From: Diphasiastrum complanatum
Taxonomy: Eukaryota > Streptophyta > Lycopodiopsida > Lycopodiales > Lycopodiaceae
Direction: 5' to 3'
Length of the DNA stretch: 64,000 bases
Assembly: GCA_029204225.1 (NCBI GenBank)
Contig: CM055094.1
Span: 64,487,088-64,551,087 of the forward strand
Each line of letters begins with the position of its first letter. Position 1 is the first letter of the stretch. The notes below the pieces were generated by a model, which worked only from the letters and a program-made list of their open reading frames with translations, was not told the origin of the DNA and ran no database searches. Positions 33,358 through 43,998 of the stretch are shown here, piece after piece. The translations under genes and the position numbers were made by a program.

Positions 33358-35640
33358 GAATCAAGATGAACTCGCTGCCTTGGACATTACTACCTCAAAC
33401 ATTGTTGCAACCAACAAGCAAGATTGTGTAAAGTAGTCATATATAACTCATAGTTCCCCGATGATTCAGATTAAGTTGATTCAAATTGTGAATCACATCA
33501 ATTCAAAGGAAAAAAGGAGTTTGACTCAACCAATTGCAAAATAATTCCAAAAGAAACTGATTTGTTTTGAAATTTTGAAAGACAAGGATATGCAAAAAAA
33601 CACCACATATTTGGAGAAAAAACGCATTTTGAATAACGGATTCTAAACTCAAATCAATATCAAAATAATTGAATGGTGATTCTTTGGAACTATGTGCCCA
33701 TGTGCAAAAGTTCACATGCTTTGAACAACAAATACTGCTGACTTGCTAATCTCAGGAAGGTGGTCATAGTATCGCAGCCTTCCAACATTCTTCATTGAAC
33801 ACATTAGCACAATGTAGCTCTTAATTGCACTTGAAAAAGCTTATTGCTACGTCATGATTTATTTAATTGGCTTTGCTTAGAGAACAGCCGGATACCCTAT
33901 ACCTTAGAAAAATATTTTTGTCATTTGAAACAAAATCATTCTGGACCTGAACTATGCCAGAATGGATTTGTTTCATGAAACCTCTAGGTTCATATCACCT
34001 GGGTGAATGAAAGCTACACATTCTTTTGATATTGGTCTAAAACTTCATGCTTAGGGCTTAACATTGTGGCCTCTTCCAATTGGTCCAGAAAATGCGAAAC
34101 AGATGCGCAATAAAGCAAACAAAAATGCTATGATGGAAACCCTAACATATTGAACATAAGAGAGTGAAAATGTTACCTTGGATGGACGGGAATGAAGAAT
34201 TGTTGGAGTTAAAAGAGGGCAGATAGGCTTTTCCTTGTGTTGTGGATAGCAGTAGGCCTATGAAACGTGAAGACGACGTATGCGGCCAATGATATAATTT
34301 GACAGTTTTTCAATTTGACTTCTACATGGCTTCATTTGAAATGCATGACCTATGAAAGACTTTTCTCGTTTTCTTAGAAAGTGCCTTTCATTATCACAAC
34401 CGTCCAGAAACGTGTGACCGTTTTACACTTCAAAATGGCATGGGGGGTAGAGCTCGGTGATGGAGGTCCTGCCAGGGGGTAGACAGGTAGTGCTGGAGAT
34501 AGAAAAAGGAGACACATTGAAAAACTTTCTCAATACTGAGAACGGATCAAGAGGCAGCAATGGAAGTCAGGAAACCAGCAAGAAATGTGCTCGTGCTCAA
34601 CCATAGGTGCAACGTTTTCAGTAGTCTAGAGTAGCCTTTGATATACAAAATGTGCTGGAGGCTTGTCTCTAGCAGGAGTAGGTAGATAATGGCCTCTTTA
34701 AGCAAAAACGGCCCTCTTCTGATGTTTTGAAGGTACTACAGGTCAAAACTATCCTCTCTTTTCTAAGAACAGTTCATCTTTCTTTATGAACAAAGGCACC
34801 TGTGCTTCGTCATCAGAGGAAAACATGTTAGATCCCCTGCTGGAATATGCCTTTTTATAGCAAAATTTACTGGGATTTGCAAGCTGTGATGCGCTTGGCT
34901 ATCAGTCAGCAGAAAATATGTGCTCTCTGAGCTTGAAATGCGTTGGATATGCAACTTCAAATCTGGTCTTTTGCTCTCCGGCTTGCAAATATAATTTTTT
35001 TTCTCTTGAAACGAATCTGCAGATCAGCGATAGAGTGCTCTGTCAAGCAGCGATGGAGGTTGATGAAGGGGGTGCATTGGGGGCTGTAGGCAAGTAGCGA
35101 TGGAGTGCCTTCTCTGAGCAACAATGAGTCATGTTCTCTTTGAGATGATTCTTTCCTCGGAGAAAGGCTACATGACAGTGAATCATGGCTTCTTCAATTT
35201 TGAACCAAAGAAATCAATAGGGCTAGCATTGAGTTTCTTCCATTTCCTTGATTTGCATTTCTGGTGGTTCCTGCTCAGGAGGCATATTGCAAGTTTGCTA
35301 TGAGATGTTTCTTCCCTCAGCTCCAAATGATGGTTACCTGTTCAGAAGGAAGTTGCAGGTCAACTATGGACTCCTTCCATATCCTTTGCTTCAAATGATA
35401 TTCTTCTACTTAGAATGAAGACATTAAGGTCTACGATGGGCTACCTCTTTAGATGAATTCTGCTCAGAAGAAAGCAAAGAAAGGATGGCATTGACCAATG
35501 CTCAAAAACCAGGATGTATAAGCATGAGCTAGCATTCCAGAATATTGATAGACTAACACTTAGAATAGAAATGGATTAGTACTCAAAATCAAGTGTGAAT
35601 GGCTCTTGCAATGGCTACACGTTGTCGGTAAGCATGGAAG
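33358..35640. other. About 2.3 kb without a recognised gene
   Basis: Mixed-composition sequence with only short ORFs on either strand (the longest, 33,503-33,715 minus, has no motif). No splice-bounded exon, inverted repeat or tandem array stood out. The phrase AGCGATGGAG recurs loosely around 35,028-35,110. Confidence 0.5.
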
Positions 35641-35642
35641 TG

Positions 35643-35825
35643 CCATCAAGAAATGTTTCCTCTCCCTCTGTCTTTTAACAGACATCATTGCTTGCTAGGC
35701 GTAGCAGGTGATTGAATCAGTCAGATGTTTCCTCTCTCTCTCCCTCTCTCTGTCTTTTAACAGAGATCATCGCTTGCTAGGCACAAATGTTTCATCTCCC
35801 TCTGTCTTTTAACAGACATCATCAC
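35643..35825 (+). repeat. Short triplicated segment
   Basis: TCCCTCTGTCTTTTAACAGA followed by (C/G)ATCAT occurs at about 35,664, 35,746 and 35,800, each preceded by AATGTTTC-CTC or similar. The copies are 60-80 bases apart. Confidence 0.8.
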
Positions 35826-37440
35826 TTCAGCTACAGTTGAAGCACTGGAGAATCAGATCAATCTAAGTACTATTGTCCGTACTTGTGTCTGGTTTTAGAT
35901 AGCTCCAGATCGAGCAAAATATGATGTAAAACTACTATAACGGTACAGGTTACGGCCAAAGGCGCATTGGAAATAGCGTGCATTTCACGCTGTATATTCA
36001 GAAGAAACAAAAGTGCACACAGGGACAAAAGCATCGCTATCTCAGAAGTGTACTTGCAAACTACGTACTTAGAAAGAGGGAGACTGGAGCCCAGGCCCCA
36101 AAGTGATTGCTAATGGAAGATGCCCAACGGCTTGTTGCCAGACCAAACACTTGACTCTGTCCATCTATCTCATCTTCGCAGTACATGAATACGGAAATAG
36201 TGTAGATTATCTTTTTTTCACCAGTCCAGATGCATGCTCTAAATGTGTGTGGAAAAGATTTGCAAATAAGATTTCAGAAACCATTTCCATATAAAGCTTA
36301 TCTATTGCTTTTCATTTCTTTTTTCCTTTTGCCAAGCTTTTTAATTCCTTCTTCCTCTTCTTGCTTGCTTAACAAAAGAAGAGAAGAAATAAAACGAAGA
36401 AGAAACCGTGTTCACAGATTCGGCGGGAATCTTTGAACAGGGGACCTTACTGACCACTGCCAAGATGGATACCAGGTGGGATATGTGTTTTGGAGAGTAC
36501 TATTTCGACCCAGAGAGAAAGAGAGACACAGAGAGGAGGAGCAAGATAGAGAGAGATGGAAATGGAGGAGGAAAGGAGAATGAGAAAAGGAGAGCGAGAG
36601 GGAAGGAGATGGAGGAGGAGAGGAGAATGTGAAAAGGAGACAGAGAGGGAATGAAATTTGAGCGTGAGAGAGAGAGATATACATCAATATGCATGCATGC
36701 ATGGGAGGAGTGCATGCATCCTTTTCCTAATACATGCATCCTCCTCCCCAAGTTTTTTAAGTTAGAAAAAGCTTATGCATGGGTGAGGGAAGGGATGCAT
36801 GGTGCACCCACGCAAAAGTGTACATAAGTTTAAATATATATATAGATATATATATTATATAGATACACACACACACACTTATCTTTCTCAACTAATTCGT
36901 GTGATTTGTGTTGTGAGATGGTGGCAGGTAGACATCTTAAAAGTGGTTATGCTTTGTGGTGTTTTTTGGCCCTACCTTGATTTGCAAGGAGGACTTAGCA
37001 TTCATTTCAAACATTGACTTACTTGTGTTGTGGTCTTAATTCAAATGACATATGTAAATGTTATTTTTTTTGTATTTTGGGTTTTCTTGAGATTGACACG
37101 TGGCATTTATAAACATATTGACTATTTTTGTGATTTTTTTTTTGTCCCTATTGCTTTATTTTTTTTGTTTTTTTAAAAATATTTATTATATATGTCCTTG
37201 GGACTGCGTGAATATTGAAAGGTTGACACCTGTTGCTGTGGGTGGTCTCCGATTTCGAGTTTCTGCCTTTGTCATATTTTTTGCTATTTTGAGGTTGTTT
37301 GCTGTAGCCGCTGCTATTTTGAGGTTGTTTGCTGTGGTTGCATGCAGTCGTGTGTGCATGAGATCGAGAGGATCAATTGGTGCATGAGATGGGATTTTGC
37401 TTGTTTCTTGGCTGTGAACTTTTCTGTCAACTATGAATTT
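35826..37440. other. No supported gene; purine-rich and RY-repeat stretches
   Basis: 36,500-36,680 is almost pure purine (GAGAGA, GGAGGAG) on the plus strand and yields artefactual frames. 36,690-36,750 has several GCATGCATG words. 36,833-36,890 has TATATA and CACACA runs. 37,290-37,345 has a 21-base phrase, GCTATTTTGAGGTTGTTTGC-like, repeated twice. No coding family was recognised. Confidence 0.5.
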
Positions 37441-37461
37441 CATGCGACTTTCAGAAATCAA

Positions 37462-38451
37462 TAATGACATCTGCTTGCTCTGAAGGAGCCACAATAATCT
37501 TTTGCAATTTCACGGGCTTTTCCAAGTAGGAAGAGTCAGCACCAATTTTCGTGAAAGGTAGTCCACCGGTAAGCGCAAATCTGAAGAGGCGTGCATTGCT
37601 AGAGTTCACAATTCGAAAGCGATACTTTCTCCTTTTGGCTTTCAAGTAGCGCCACGCTTTTCCATTCACCACAATAACATCTCCAAAGTACTCAGGCTGA
37701 AGTTCACAGCAACAATCATGTCAAGTTTATTACACTTTCAACTTTGTATTATATCTCACTTCTACAAGTGCATTACGAGTACATTTTTTCTCAAGGGTTG
37801 AAACATTTTCACGTTTCTTCTATGCTTGATGTGTTTCATATAGACCAGCGATATTCCACAATAGTAACTTGCTACTCTAATGTCTCACCTGCCATTGAGG
37901 ATGTATGTGTGGGTTGTTCCCAACTGAAAGAAAGTATATGGAGATAGAAACTCCAGTCAGATCAACAAATGACGATCGTACTTGTGTCTAGACTGCAGAT
38001 TGAGCGGTTCTTCAAGAATTGGGGCACAAATGATGTAGGCGCCATACATACCAACAAGAATATTCACCCTTCTGTGTACCATGGCATGATCGTGATACCA
38101 GAGATTCTTTGGCTGTTGAATGTTAAAGTAATGGTAGGCTCGCTTACTCCACATCGCTTCCTTCTGCTTAAAGTCGGAAGTAAACCAGCTATGTGAATGT
38201 CCATCGCTTTCTGGCTTGTTGATGCCTCCATGCACATGTATTACAGTAGGAACTCCACCATATTTTGGCCTAGCTATGTCAAGACTGTAATCAATTAGCG
38301 GGAACTGATGGCGTTGAGGCAGATGATTCTCCCACCTGATATACGTTTCCAGCCACGCGTTGGCGTCTATTGTGGGTCCTGGGACATTGGCCTTCTTTGC
38401 ACTGGTGCGATACGCAAATACGGGAGTCGTTGGGATGTCGCGATGGAATTT
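37462..38451 (-). pseudogene. LPR-type multicopper oxidase gene fragment (two exons)
   Basis: The upstream exon (38,451 to 37,889) opens after an AG acceptor and reads KFHRDIPTTPVFAYRTSAKK, NVPGPTIDANAWLETYIRWE, GVPTVIHVHGGINKPESDGH and NLWYHDHAMVHRRVNILVGM. These are cupredoxin and copper-ligand (HxH) blocks of plant LPR1/LPR2-like multicopper oxidases, ferroxidases of phosphate-starvation root signalling. A TGA at about 37,957 needs a frameshift to reach GNNPHIHPQWQ. A GT-AG intron (37,697-37,888) follows, then FGDVIVVNGKAW and KLQKIIVAPSEQADVIIDF, and another frameshift near 37,462. N- and C-terminal exons are absent, so it is a truncated pseudogene or a fragment of a larger broken gene. 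Confidence 0.8.
37697..37888 (-). other. Intron of the LPR-like relic with intact GT-AG ends
   Basis: On the minus strand CAATGGCAG is followed by GTGAGACA, and the other side ends AACTTCAG before CCTGAGTACTTTGG. The joined codons give HPQWQ-PEYFGD, the sequence expected in the family. Retention of the intron shows that this relic is a broken genomic copy and not a retro-copy. Confidence 0.8.
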
Positions 38452-38772
38452 CTGTTACAAAATCAGGCAGCTTTATCACTTAGAATATTGAATTTCTATT
38501 ACATCAGAACCTTTATCAATCAGAATATTGAAACTTTGCTTTGATACTTACAAATTTGGAATTATTTCTGTGCTCCATCACATCACGATGTGCAAGATTG
38601 ATTAACTATGACTATTTAAATCGCGTGCAGTATGCTATTTCCCTCCAGCTCTACAGATATTGGAGAGGACGAGACGAGACTGATTCTCCATGAGTAGTTA
38701 TGATCTAATATTATGAATGATTAGCCTTGGATTGACAAATTAAACCTGTTTTGAGACGAGGCATGAACGAAC
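38452..38772. other. No gene; sequence between the LPR relic and the copia insertion
   Basis: Probably the intron or flank upstream of the LPR-like exon. A polypyrimidine-poor but AT-rich stretch leads to the acceptor TTTTGTAACAG. The copia insertion begins at its end after the target site CGAAC. Confidence 0.5.
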
Positions 38773-39427
38773 TGTGAAAATTGTCAACATTTCCTAGCTA
38801 GTTTGAGGCCTAAATTGGCTAAAATTGTAAATAGTTTTGGTTCTGGAGTTTCACACGTGTGAACCAGGCCACAATGTTTTTATTTACTGTATTTTTTCAG
38901 TATGATGAAGTGTCAAACTTCATACCCTTCAAAATGAGACCATTTTGATGTATTTTGGTCATATAAGCCATTTTTAGCTATTTTTCCTATATAGGGAATA
39001 TCTAGGGTCAAGTACCTTCTAGAGAGAGGAGAGAGAGTCATCTTCCTCATCCATAAATAGTAGGGAAGTCGTGGAGAACAGGTTGGAGAAACCTTTTGTA
39101 TGCTTCATTGAGATCAATAGATCATTGTCATTGTTTCTTCCTCCATTGAGAGCATTGTTGTGTGTATTGTCTTCAAGCTATTGTGTATGATCTTAGGTGC
39201 TTTCCAAAAGTGATAGGCTGATGTATTATGGACTGTATAATGCTATTTTGGGCCGCACTTGATGTTTATGGAAGTTTCCATTTGTGATAAATGCTTTTTG
39301 ATCAAGTTCTTTGCATTCTAGGTAGCATAGAATGTGTTGCCAATTCCTAGCTTATGTAGTTTGGAGTGCAAGCATTCAAGCCAATGATCTTGGAGTTTAG
39401 ATCCACTTAGGATCTGTATTTTTCACA
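38773..39427 (+). repeat. 5' LTR of the young copia element
   Basis: 655 bp, TGTGAAAATT...TTTTTCACA. It is identical by eye to 43,994-44,648. A TATA-like CCTATATAGGG lies at about 38,986-38,996, and a second candidate, CATAAATAG, lies at about 39,051. The LTR carries the inverted pair TTCACACGTGTGAA at about 38,850, a perfect palindrome with a CACGTG core. Confidence 0.97.
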
Positions 39428-39439
39428 TGGTATCAGAGC
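39428..39439 (+). promoter_or_regulatory. Primer-binding site (initiator tRNA-Met type)
   Basis: TGGTATCAGAGC directly after the 5' LTR is the standard plant copia primer site, complementary to the 3' end of initiator tRNA-Met. Confidence 0.95.
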
Positions 39440-40599
39440 TGGTTGGCTTCTATTTACAGTAAGTATTCCATTTTTGGTGATATTTGGATGTTTGATCAAG
39501 TTCTAGCATGATTTTGCATTGCTTTGTTGATCAAATCTTACTAACCTTTGTTTTGTGAGTTGAACTTGTGGATCAAAAGCATATTTCAGGTCTATTGAAG
39601 ATCAGAGGCTGAAAAGAAACTATTTTGGATCAGATCATAACACCTAATCATTTGTGATTGTGAGGCTTGTGCATATTCAATATTAACAATGTTCTTTTCA
39701 ATCCTATTGTTGACAATCTCCATTCTTGGATGAACACTCTCCTTAAGTGGATGAAACTTCTCCTTAAGTGGATGACAAATGCTCTTTTGAGTGAGTTGTA
39801 ATTCTCCTAAAGGCTGAGCAAAGCTCCCATTTGGATGAAAGATCCCCTTTTTTGGGTGAACATATTGTAAGCTCCATTGTGAAGAGCATATTGTAAAGAT
39901 TGTCATCAATTTTGGCATAAATTTTGGTGTACTTTGTTGAGCATGTAAGTAACTCTCCTTATGTAATTTGATTGGAGCATTTGCTGGAAGGTGTTAACCA
40001 TTATGCAAGTGTGTTTTCAGGTTCTTAACAGGTTGAGGAACATTCTCATGTGAAGTGATCTTAGATCTACATCTAAACACCAAGATTTGACAAGATAGTG
40101 AAGCTAGTCTTGTGATTCACTAAGTGTGCTCATTCATTCACCTCTAAATCTTGTATTTATCACTTGCTGGAGTTTATAAACTTTTAGAAGTGTGGTTTAC
40201 ATGTGGTTTTACAGGTTGAATCAATATCTTAGTGTGTTGATCATATGTTGATCAAGTTTGTTCATTACTAGGTAATCTTGGCATCCTAGTTTTGGGTATT
40301 TTCTAAGAATGCAAGTAACTCTTCACACCATAACTTGATTTGGTCACTTGCTGGAAAGTTTGAGAGCTTAAGCAAGAGTGTGTTCAGGTTGGTTTGATTT
40401 TGTAATCCATTCTTAGTGTGTGCAAAGTGTTGCATGTGTTTCAATCTTCCTTTCTATGCTTGGAAACCATCTAGGTTCAAGATAGAAGTGTTTTAGGGTC
40501 CTAAATCTTCATAGATCTCTTTATCTATCATTTGTTGAGAGAAAAGTGAGTGCTAAGTGCTTTAGGACAGAACCTAAAAGTTGAAGAAACATTAGAATC
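39440..40599 (+). other. Long untranslated leader of the copia element with internal repeats
   Basis: About 1.16 kb separates the primer site from the gag ATG. It contains imperfect repeats. A motif of the form GCAAGTAACTCT...CACTTGCTGGA...AAG-GTGTGTTCAGGTT occurs at about 39,943-40,030 and 40,312-40,400, with a third, weaker copy at 40,140-40,220. CTCCTTAAGTGGATGA also occurs twice at 39,740-39,770. There are many short upstream ATGs. Such a long leader could hold packaging signals, which is inference. Confidence 0.7.
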
Positions 40600-43500
40600 A
40601 TGGCTTCCAATGGTGGGATCATGCTAGAGTCTAGTGAAAGGTTGAGTTCATCAAACTACTCTACTTGGAAAGTGAGGATGGAGTCCTTACTTGAGTTGAA
40701 TGAACTCATGGACATAGTTGCAGAAATTGAAGAGAGACCTCTCACACTTCAAGAGCAACAAAGGTTTGATAAGAAGGCCAAAAGGGCTCTTCATATCATT
40801 AAAATGAATGTTACAAATGAACTTCTCAAGGAAGTTGGAAAGTGTCAAAGTGCAAGTGAGGCATGGAATGCCTTAAAGAAGCTCTTTGAATCAAAGTCCA
40901 CATCTAGGGTATTGACCCTAAGGAGACAAATATTTTCTAGTAGGCAAAGAGAGGGTGAAAGTGCTCATGCATTTATCTTGAGAGTTAAGTCCCTAAGTGA
41001 TGATTTAGCATGCATTGATGAGAACATAAAAGATGGTGAAATAGTCCAAGTTATGTTGAATGGTTTGCTAAATGAACATGCTAACCTTGTGCAAAGTTTT
41101 GCCATTCAAAGAGTCTTGCCAAGTGTGGTTGACTTGCAAGAAATCTTATTGGCTGAAGAACATAGGTTGCAATCAAAGCTTGATGGTGCATCCTTGCAAG
41201 GTGGAGGTGAAGAGGCCTTCTTCACAAAAGGCAAATTCAAGGGCAAAGGTAAAGGCAAAGGGAAATGGTCCAAAGGTGGTAACTTTAATCATGATGATCA
41301 CTCTTCTTCTTCCTCTTCTACTAAGAACAATAAGTCAAAGTTCAAGTGCTTTTATTGTGGGATAAAAGGTCATTTTGCAAATGAATGTTATAAGAAGAAA
41401 AGAGAGCAAGGAGAGAGGCAAGGAAATCTTACAATAGATGAGGAAGAACATAACACATGTGAATCACTTGTTATGACTTCAAGTTTGTTAGCCAACATAG
41501 ATGATAATGATCCTTGGTGGATTGATAGTGGAGCCTCATCTCACATGACAAGACATAAGGAATACTTTACATCCTTATTGTCTTATGAGGGAGAAGGTAA
41601 CATCATCTACACTGCAAATGATGGTCAATGTGACATCAAAGGCATAGGCACTATTCCTATTTCCCTTTCAACAAATAGGAAAGCAAATCTTGAAAATGTT
41701 TTGTACATTCCTTCAATCACTAAGAATTTGCTTAGTGTAAGTCAAATGATTGACAAAGGACTTGATGTGGAGTTCATTGGAGATGCATGTTTGATAAGTA
41801 AATGTGGATCCTTGATTGCTCAAGGTAGGAGGCATGGTAAACTTTTCAAGCTTGATGCATGTGTGATCTCTAATCATGAAGGATGTATGGCTAGGGAGCA
41901 ATTGACAAACCAAGAAGTTTGGCACAAGAGGTTGGGCCATCCCAACTTCAAATCTTTGGAGGTAATGGCAAAGAAAGAGCTTGTTCTTGGTCTCCCTAAA
42001 AGTCTTGTTGCAAACAATAGTGTTTGTGAACATTGTGCCTTGTCCAAATCTCATAGACTTGCTTATTCTAGATCTACTTCTAGATCTAAAGAAGCTTTTC
42101 AACTTGTGCATTCTGATATTCATTCTTCTAGTACAACTAGCAATGGTGGGGCAAAGATGTATGCAACTTTCATTGATGACTTTAGTAGGTATACTTGGAT
42201 CTATCTTCTTAAAAGTAAGGATGAAGTGTTTGCTGCATTTGTCAAGTTCAAGAATGAAATGGAAAACCAATTCAATACAAAGATCAAATGCTTAAGATCT
42301 GATAATGGAGGGGAATACACCTCAAATAGGTTCAAAGACTTTTGTATAGCACATGGGATTAAGAGGGAGATGTCTAGTCCTAGGACTCCACAACAGAATG
42401 GAGTGGCCGAGAGGAAGAATAGAACCCTTTGTGAATGTGCCAAGGCAATGAGACTACATGCTAATCTTGCTAAGTCTTTTTGGGGGGAAGCTTTAGCATG
42501 TGCTAACTATCTATGTAATAGATGGACAAGTGCTTCCTTGGATGGTAAAACTCCTCATGAGGTTCTTTATGGTAGAAGGCCGAGTGTCAAGCATTGTAGG
42601 ATCTTTGGATGTACATGTTTTGTCAATATCACACTTGATGATAGAACTAAAGAAGATCCTTCATCAAAGAAGGGTGTGTTTGTTGGCTATAGTGAAGTAA
42701 GCAAGGCTTACAAAGTGTACATTCCTTCTACAAAGAAAGTTGTCATAAGTAGGGATGTCATCTTTCATGAAGAGAATGTTTCCAATGTTGTTGATGTTGA
42801 TGTTGATGTGCCTACTAATCATCATGATGTGCAAGATGTCTTGGATGAAGATGGAGATGCCACTCCAAAGCAAACTTCAAGGAAGACTCAAAGGCAAAGG
42901 GCTAAGCCATCAAGGCTAACCTATGATGAAAAAGGAAAGCAAGTGGTGGACAACTCTAACTTTGCTTTTCTTACCTCTTTTGATGAACCAACTTGTGTAG
43001 GTGAAGCAATTCAAAAGAAGGAATGGATCCAAGCCATGGATCATGAGCATCAAGCACTCATCAAAAGCAACACATGGAGGTTGGTAAAGCTTCCAAAGGA
43101 CAAGAAGGCAATTGGTTGTAAGTGGATCTTCAAGATCAAGACAAATCAAGATGGATCAATCAACAAGTACAAGGCAAGGTTGGTGGCAAAGGGGTATGCT
43201 CAAGAATATGGTATTGACTATGATGAGACCTTTGCACCCGTGGCAAAGATGGTAACTATTCGAATCCTAATCTCTCTTGCAACTCTTTATGATTGGGATA
43301 TGTGGCAAATGGATGTTACTAATGCCTTCTTGAATGGTGATCTTGAAGAAGATATTTACATGGAGCAACCCGAGGGCTATGTTTCACATGATGAGCCTAA
43401 TCATGTGTGCTATCTCCAAAAGAGTTTGTATGGGCTAAAGCAAGCACCAAGGAGTTGGTATGCTAAGCTCAATTCCTTCTTACTTTCTCAAAACTTTGTT

Positions 43501-43998
43501 ATGAATTCAGATTTTGCAGGTGATCAAATGGATAGGAAGTCAACAAGTGCCTTTGCAATCTATCTTGGAGATGGAGTGGTCTCATGGCTATCAAAGAAGC
43601 AACCAACTATCTCTCTATCTTCCACCGAAGCCGAGTACAAGGCATTAACAACATGCACCAAGGAGATTCTTTGGATCAAGAGGATGTTATTGGATCTTCA
43701 CTTGCTGGAACCAGAGAAGACTCCAATCATACTTTGTGATAACCTTTCAGCCCAAAGCTTGGCAAGCAATCCTGTTTTTCATGCAAGGAGCAAGCACATT
43801 GAGATTGCTCACCATTTTGTGAGAGATCAAGTCATTGCCAAAGAGGTGGAGCTTCAACATGTCTCTTCAAAGGAGTGTGTGGCTGATATCTTCACCAAAC
43901 CATTGGGAAAGGACCTATATTTAATGCATAGATCTAATCTTGGAATGTGCTCAAAGACTATGTTGAAACTAGCATCCAATGTTGAAGAGGGAGTGTGA
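40600..43998 (+). CDS. Copia gag-pol polyprotein with an in-frame deletion of the RT active site
   Basis: One 1,132-codon frame encodes the capsid (about 1-230), a zinc knuckle CFYCGIKGHFANEC (from residue 250), protease WWIDSGASSHM (about 306), GAG-pre-integrase VWHKRLGHPN (about 441), and integrase with Asp526 (TFIDDFSRYTW), Asp568 (LRSDNGGEY) and Glu604 (QQNGVAERKN). RT begins KKEWIQAMDHEHQALIKSN and reaches SLYGLKQAPRSWY. Then, only about 18 residues later, comes FAGDQMDRKSTSAFAIYLGD of RNase H, ending with VADIFTKPLGKDL. The normal spacing is some 200 residues, so the YVDD block and RT thumb are missing while the frame is kept. The stop (43,996-43,998) lies inside the 3' LTR. It cannot encode an active RT. 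I see no other break. Confidence 0.93.
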   Translation: MASNGGIMLESSERLSSSNYSTWKVRMESLLELNELMDIVAEIEERPLTLQEQQRFDKKAKRALHIIKMNVTNELLKEVGKCQSASEAWNALKKLFESKSTSRVLTLRRQIFSSRQREGESAHAFILRVKSLSDDLACIDENIKDGEIVQVMLNGLLNEHANLVQSFAIQRVLPSVVDLQEILLAEEHRLQSKLDGASLQGGGEEAFFTKGKFKGKGKGKGKWSKGGNFNHDDHSSSSSSTKNNKSKFKCFYCGIKGHFANECYKKKREQGERQGNLTIDEEEHNTCESLVMTSSLLANIDDNDPWWIDSGASSHMTRHKEYFTSLLSYEGEGNIIYTANDGQCDIKGIGTIPISLSTNRKANLENVLYIPSITKNLLSVSQMIDKGLDVEFIGDACLISKCGSLIAQGRRHGKLFKLDACVISNHEGCMAREQLTNQEVWHKRLGHPNFKSLEVMAKKELVLGLPKSLVANNSVCEHCALSKSHRLAYSRSTSRSKEAFQLVHSDIHSSSTTSNGGAKMYATFIDDFSRYTWIYLLKSKDEVFAAFVKFKNEMENQFNTKIKCLRSDNGGEYTSNRFKDFCIAHGIKREMSSPRTPQQNGVAERKNRTLCECAKAMRLHANLAKSFWGEALACANYLCNRWTSASLDGKTPHEVLYGRRPSVKHCRIFGCTCFVNITLDDRTKEDPSSKKGVFVGYSEVSKAYKVYIPSTKKVVISRDVIFHEENVSNVVDVDVDVPTNHHDVQDVLDEDGDATPKQTSRKTQRQRAKPSRLTYDEKGKQVVDNSNFAFLTSFDEPTCVGEAIQKKEWIQAMDHEHQALIKSNTWRLVKLPKDKKAIGCKWIFKIKTNQDGSINKYKARLVAKGYAQEYGIDYDETFAPVAKMVTIRILISLATLYDWDMWQMDVTNAFLNGDLEEDIYMEQPEGYVSHDEPNHVCYLQKSLYGLKQAPRSWYAKLNSFLLSQNFVMNSDFAGDQMDRKSTSAFAIYLGDGVVSWLSKKQPTISLSSTEAEYKALTTCTKEILWIKRMLLDLHLLEPEKTPIILCDNLSAQSLASNPVFHARSKHIEIAHHFVRDQVIAKEVELQHVSSKECVADIFTKPLGKDLYLMHRSNLGMCSKTMLKLASNVEEGV
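43983..43993 (+). promoter_or_regulatory. Polypurine tract of the copia element, inside coding sequence
   Basis: GAAGAGGGAG immediately precedes the TG of the 3' LTR. The last codons of the polyprotein (Glu-Glu-Gly-Val-stop) are encoded by this tract plus the first five bases of the LTR, so the plus-strand primer and the protein end overlap. Confidence 0.85.

Noticed and set aside
39592-39918. 108-codon minus-strand ORF in the copia leader
   Set aside because: It overlaps repeated leader blocks and gives only repeated HPLKE words; there is no evidence of expression or family.
41713-42270. 185-codon antisense ORF inside the copia integrase region
   Set aside because: The opposite strand is a clear gag-pol frame with all integrase motifs; the antisense frame has no motif.
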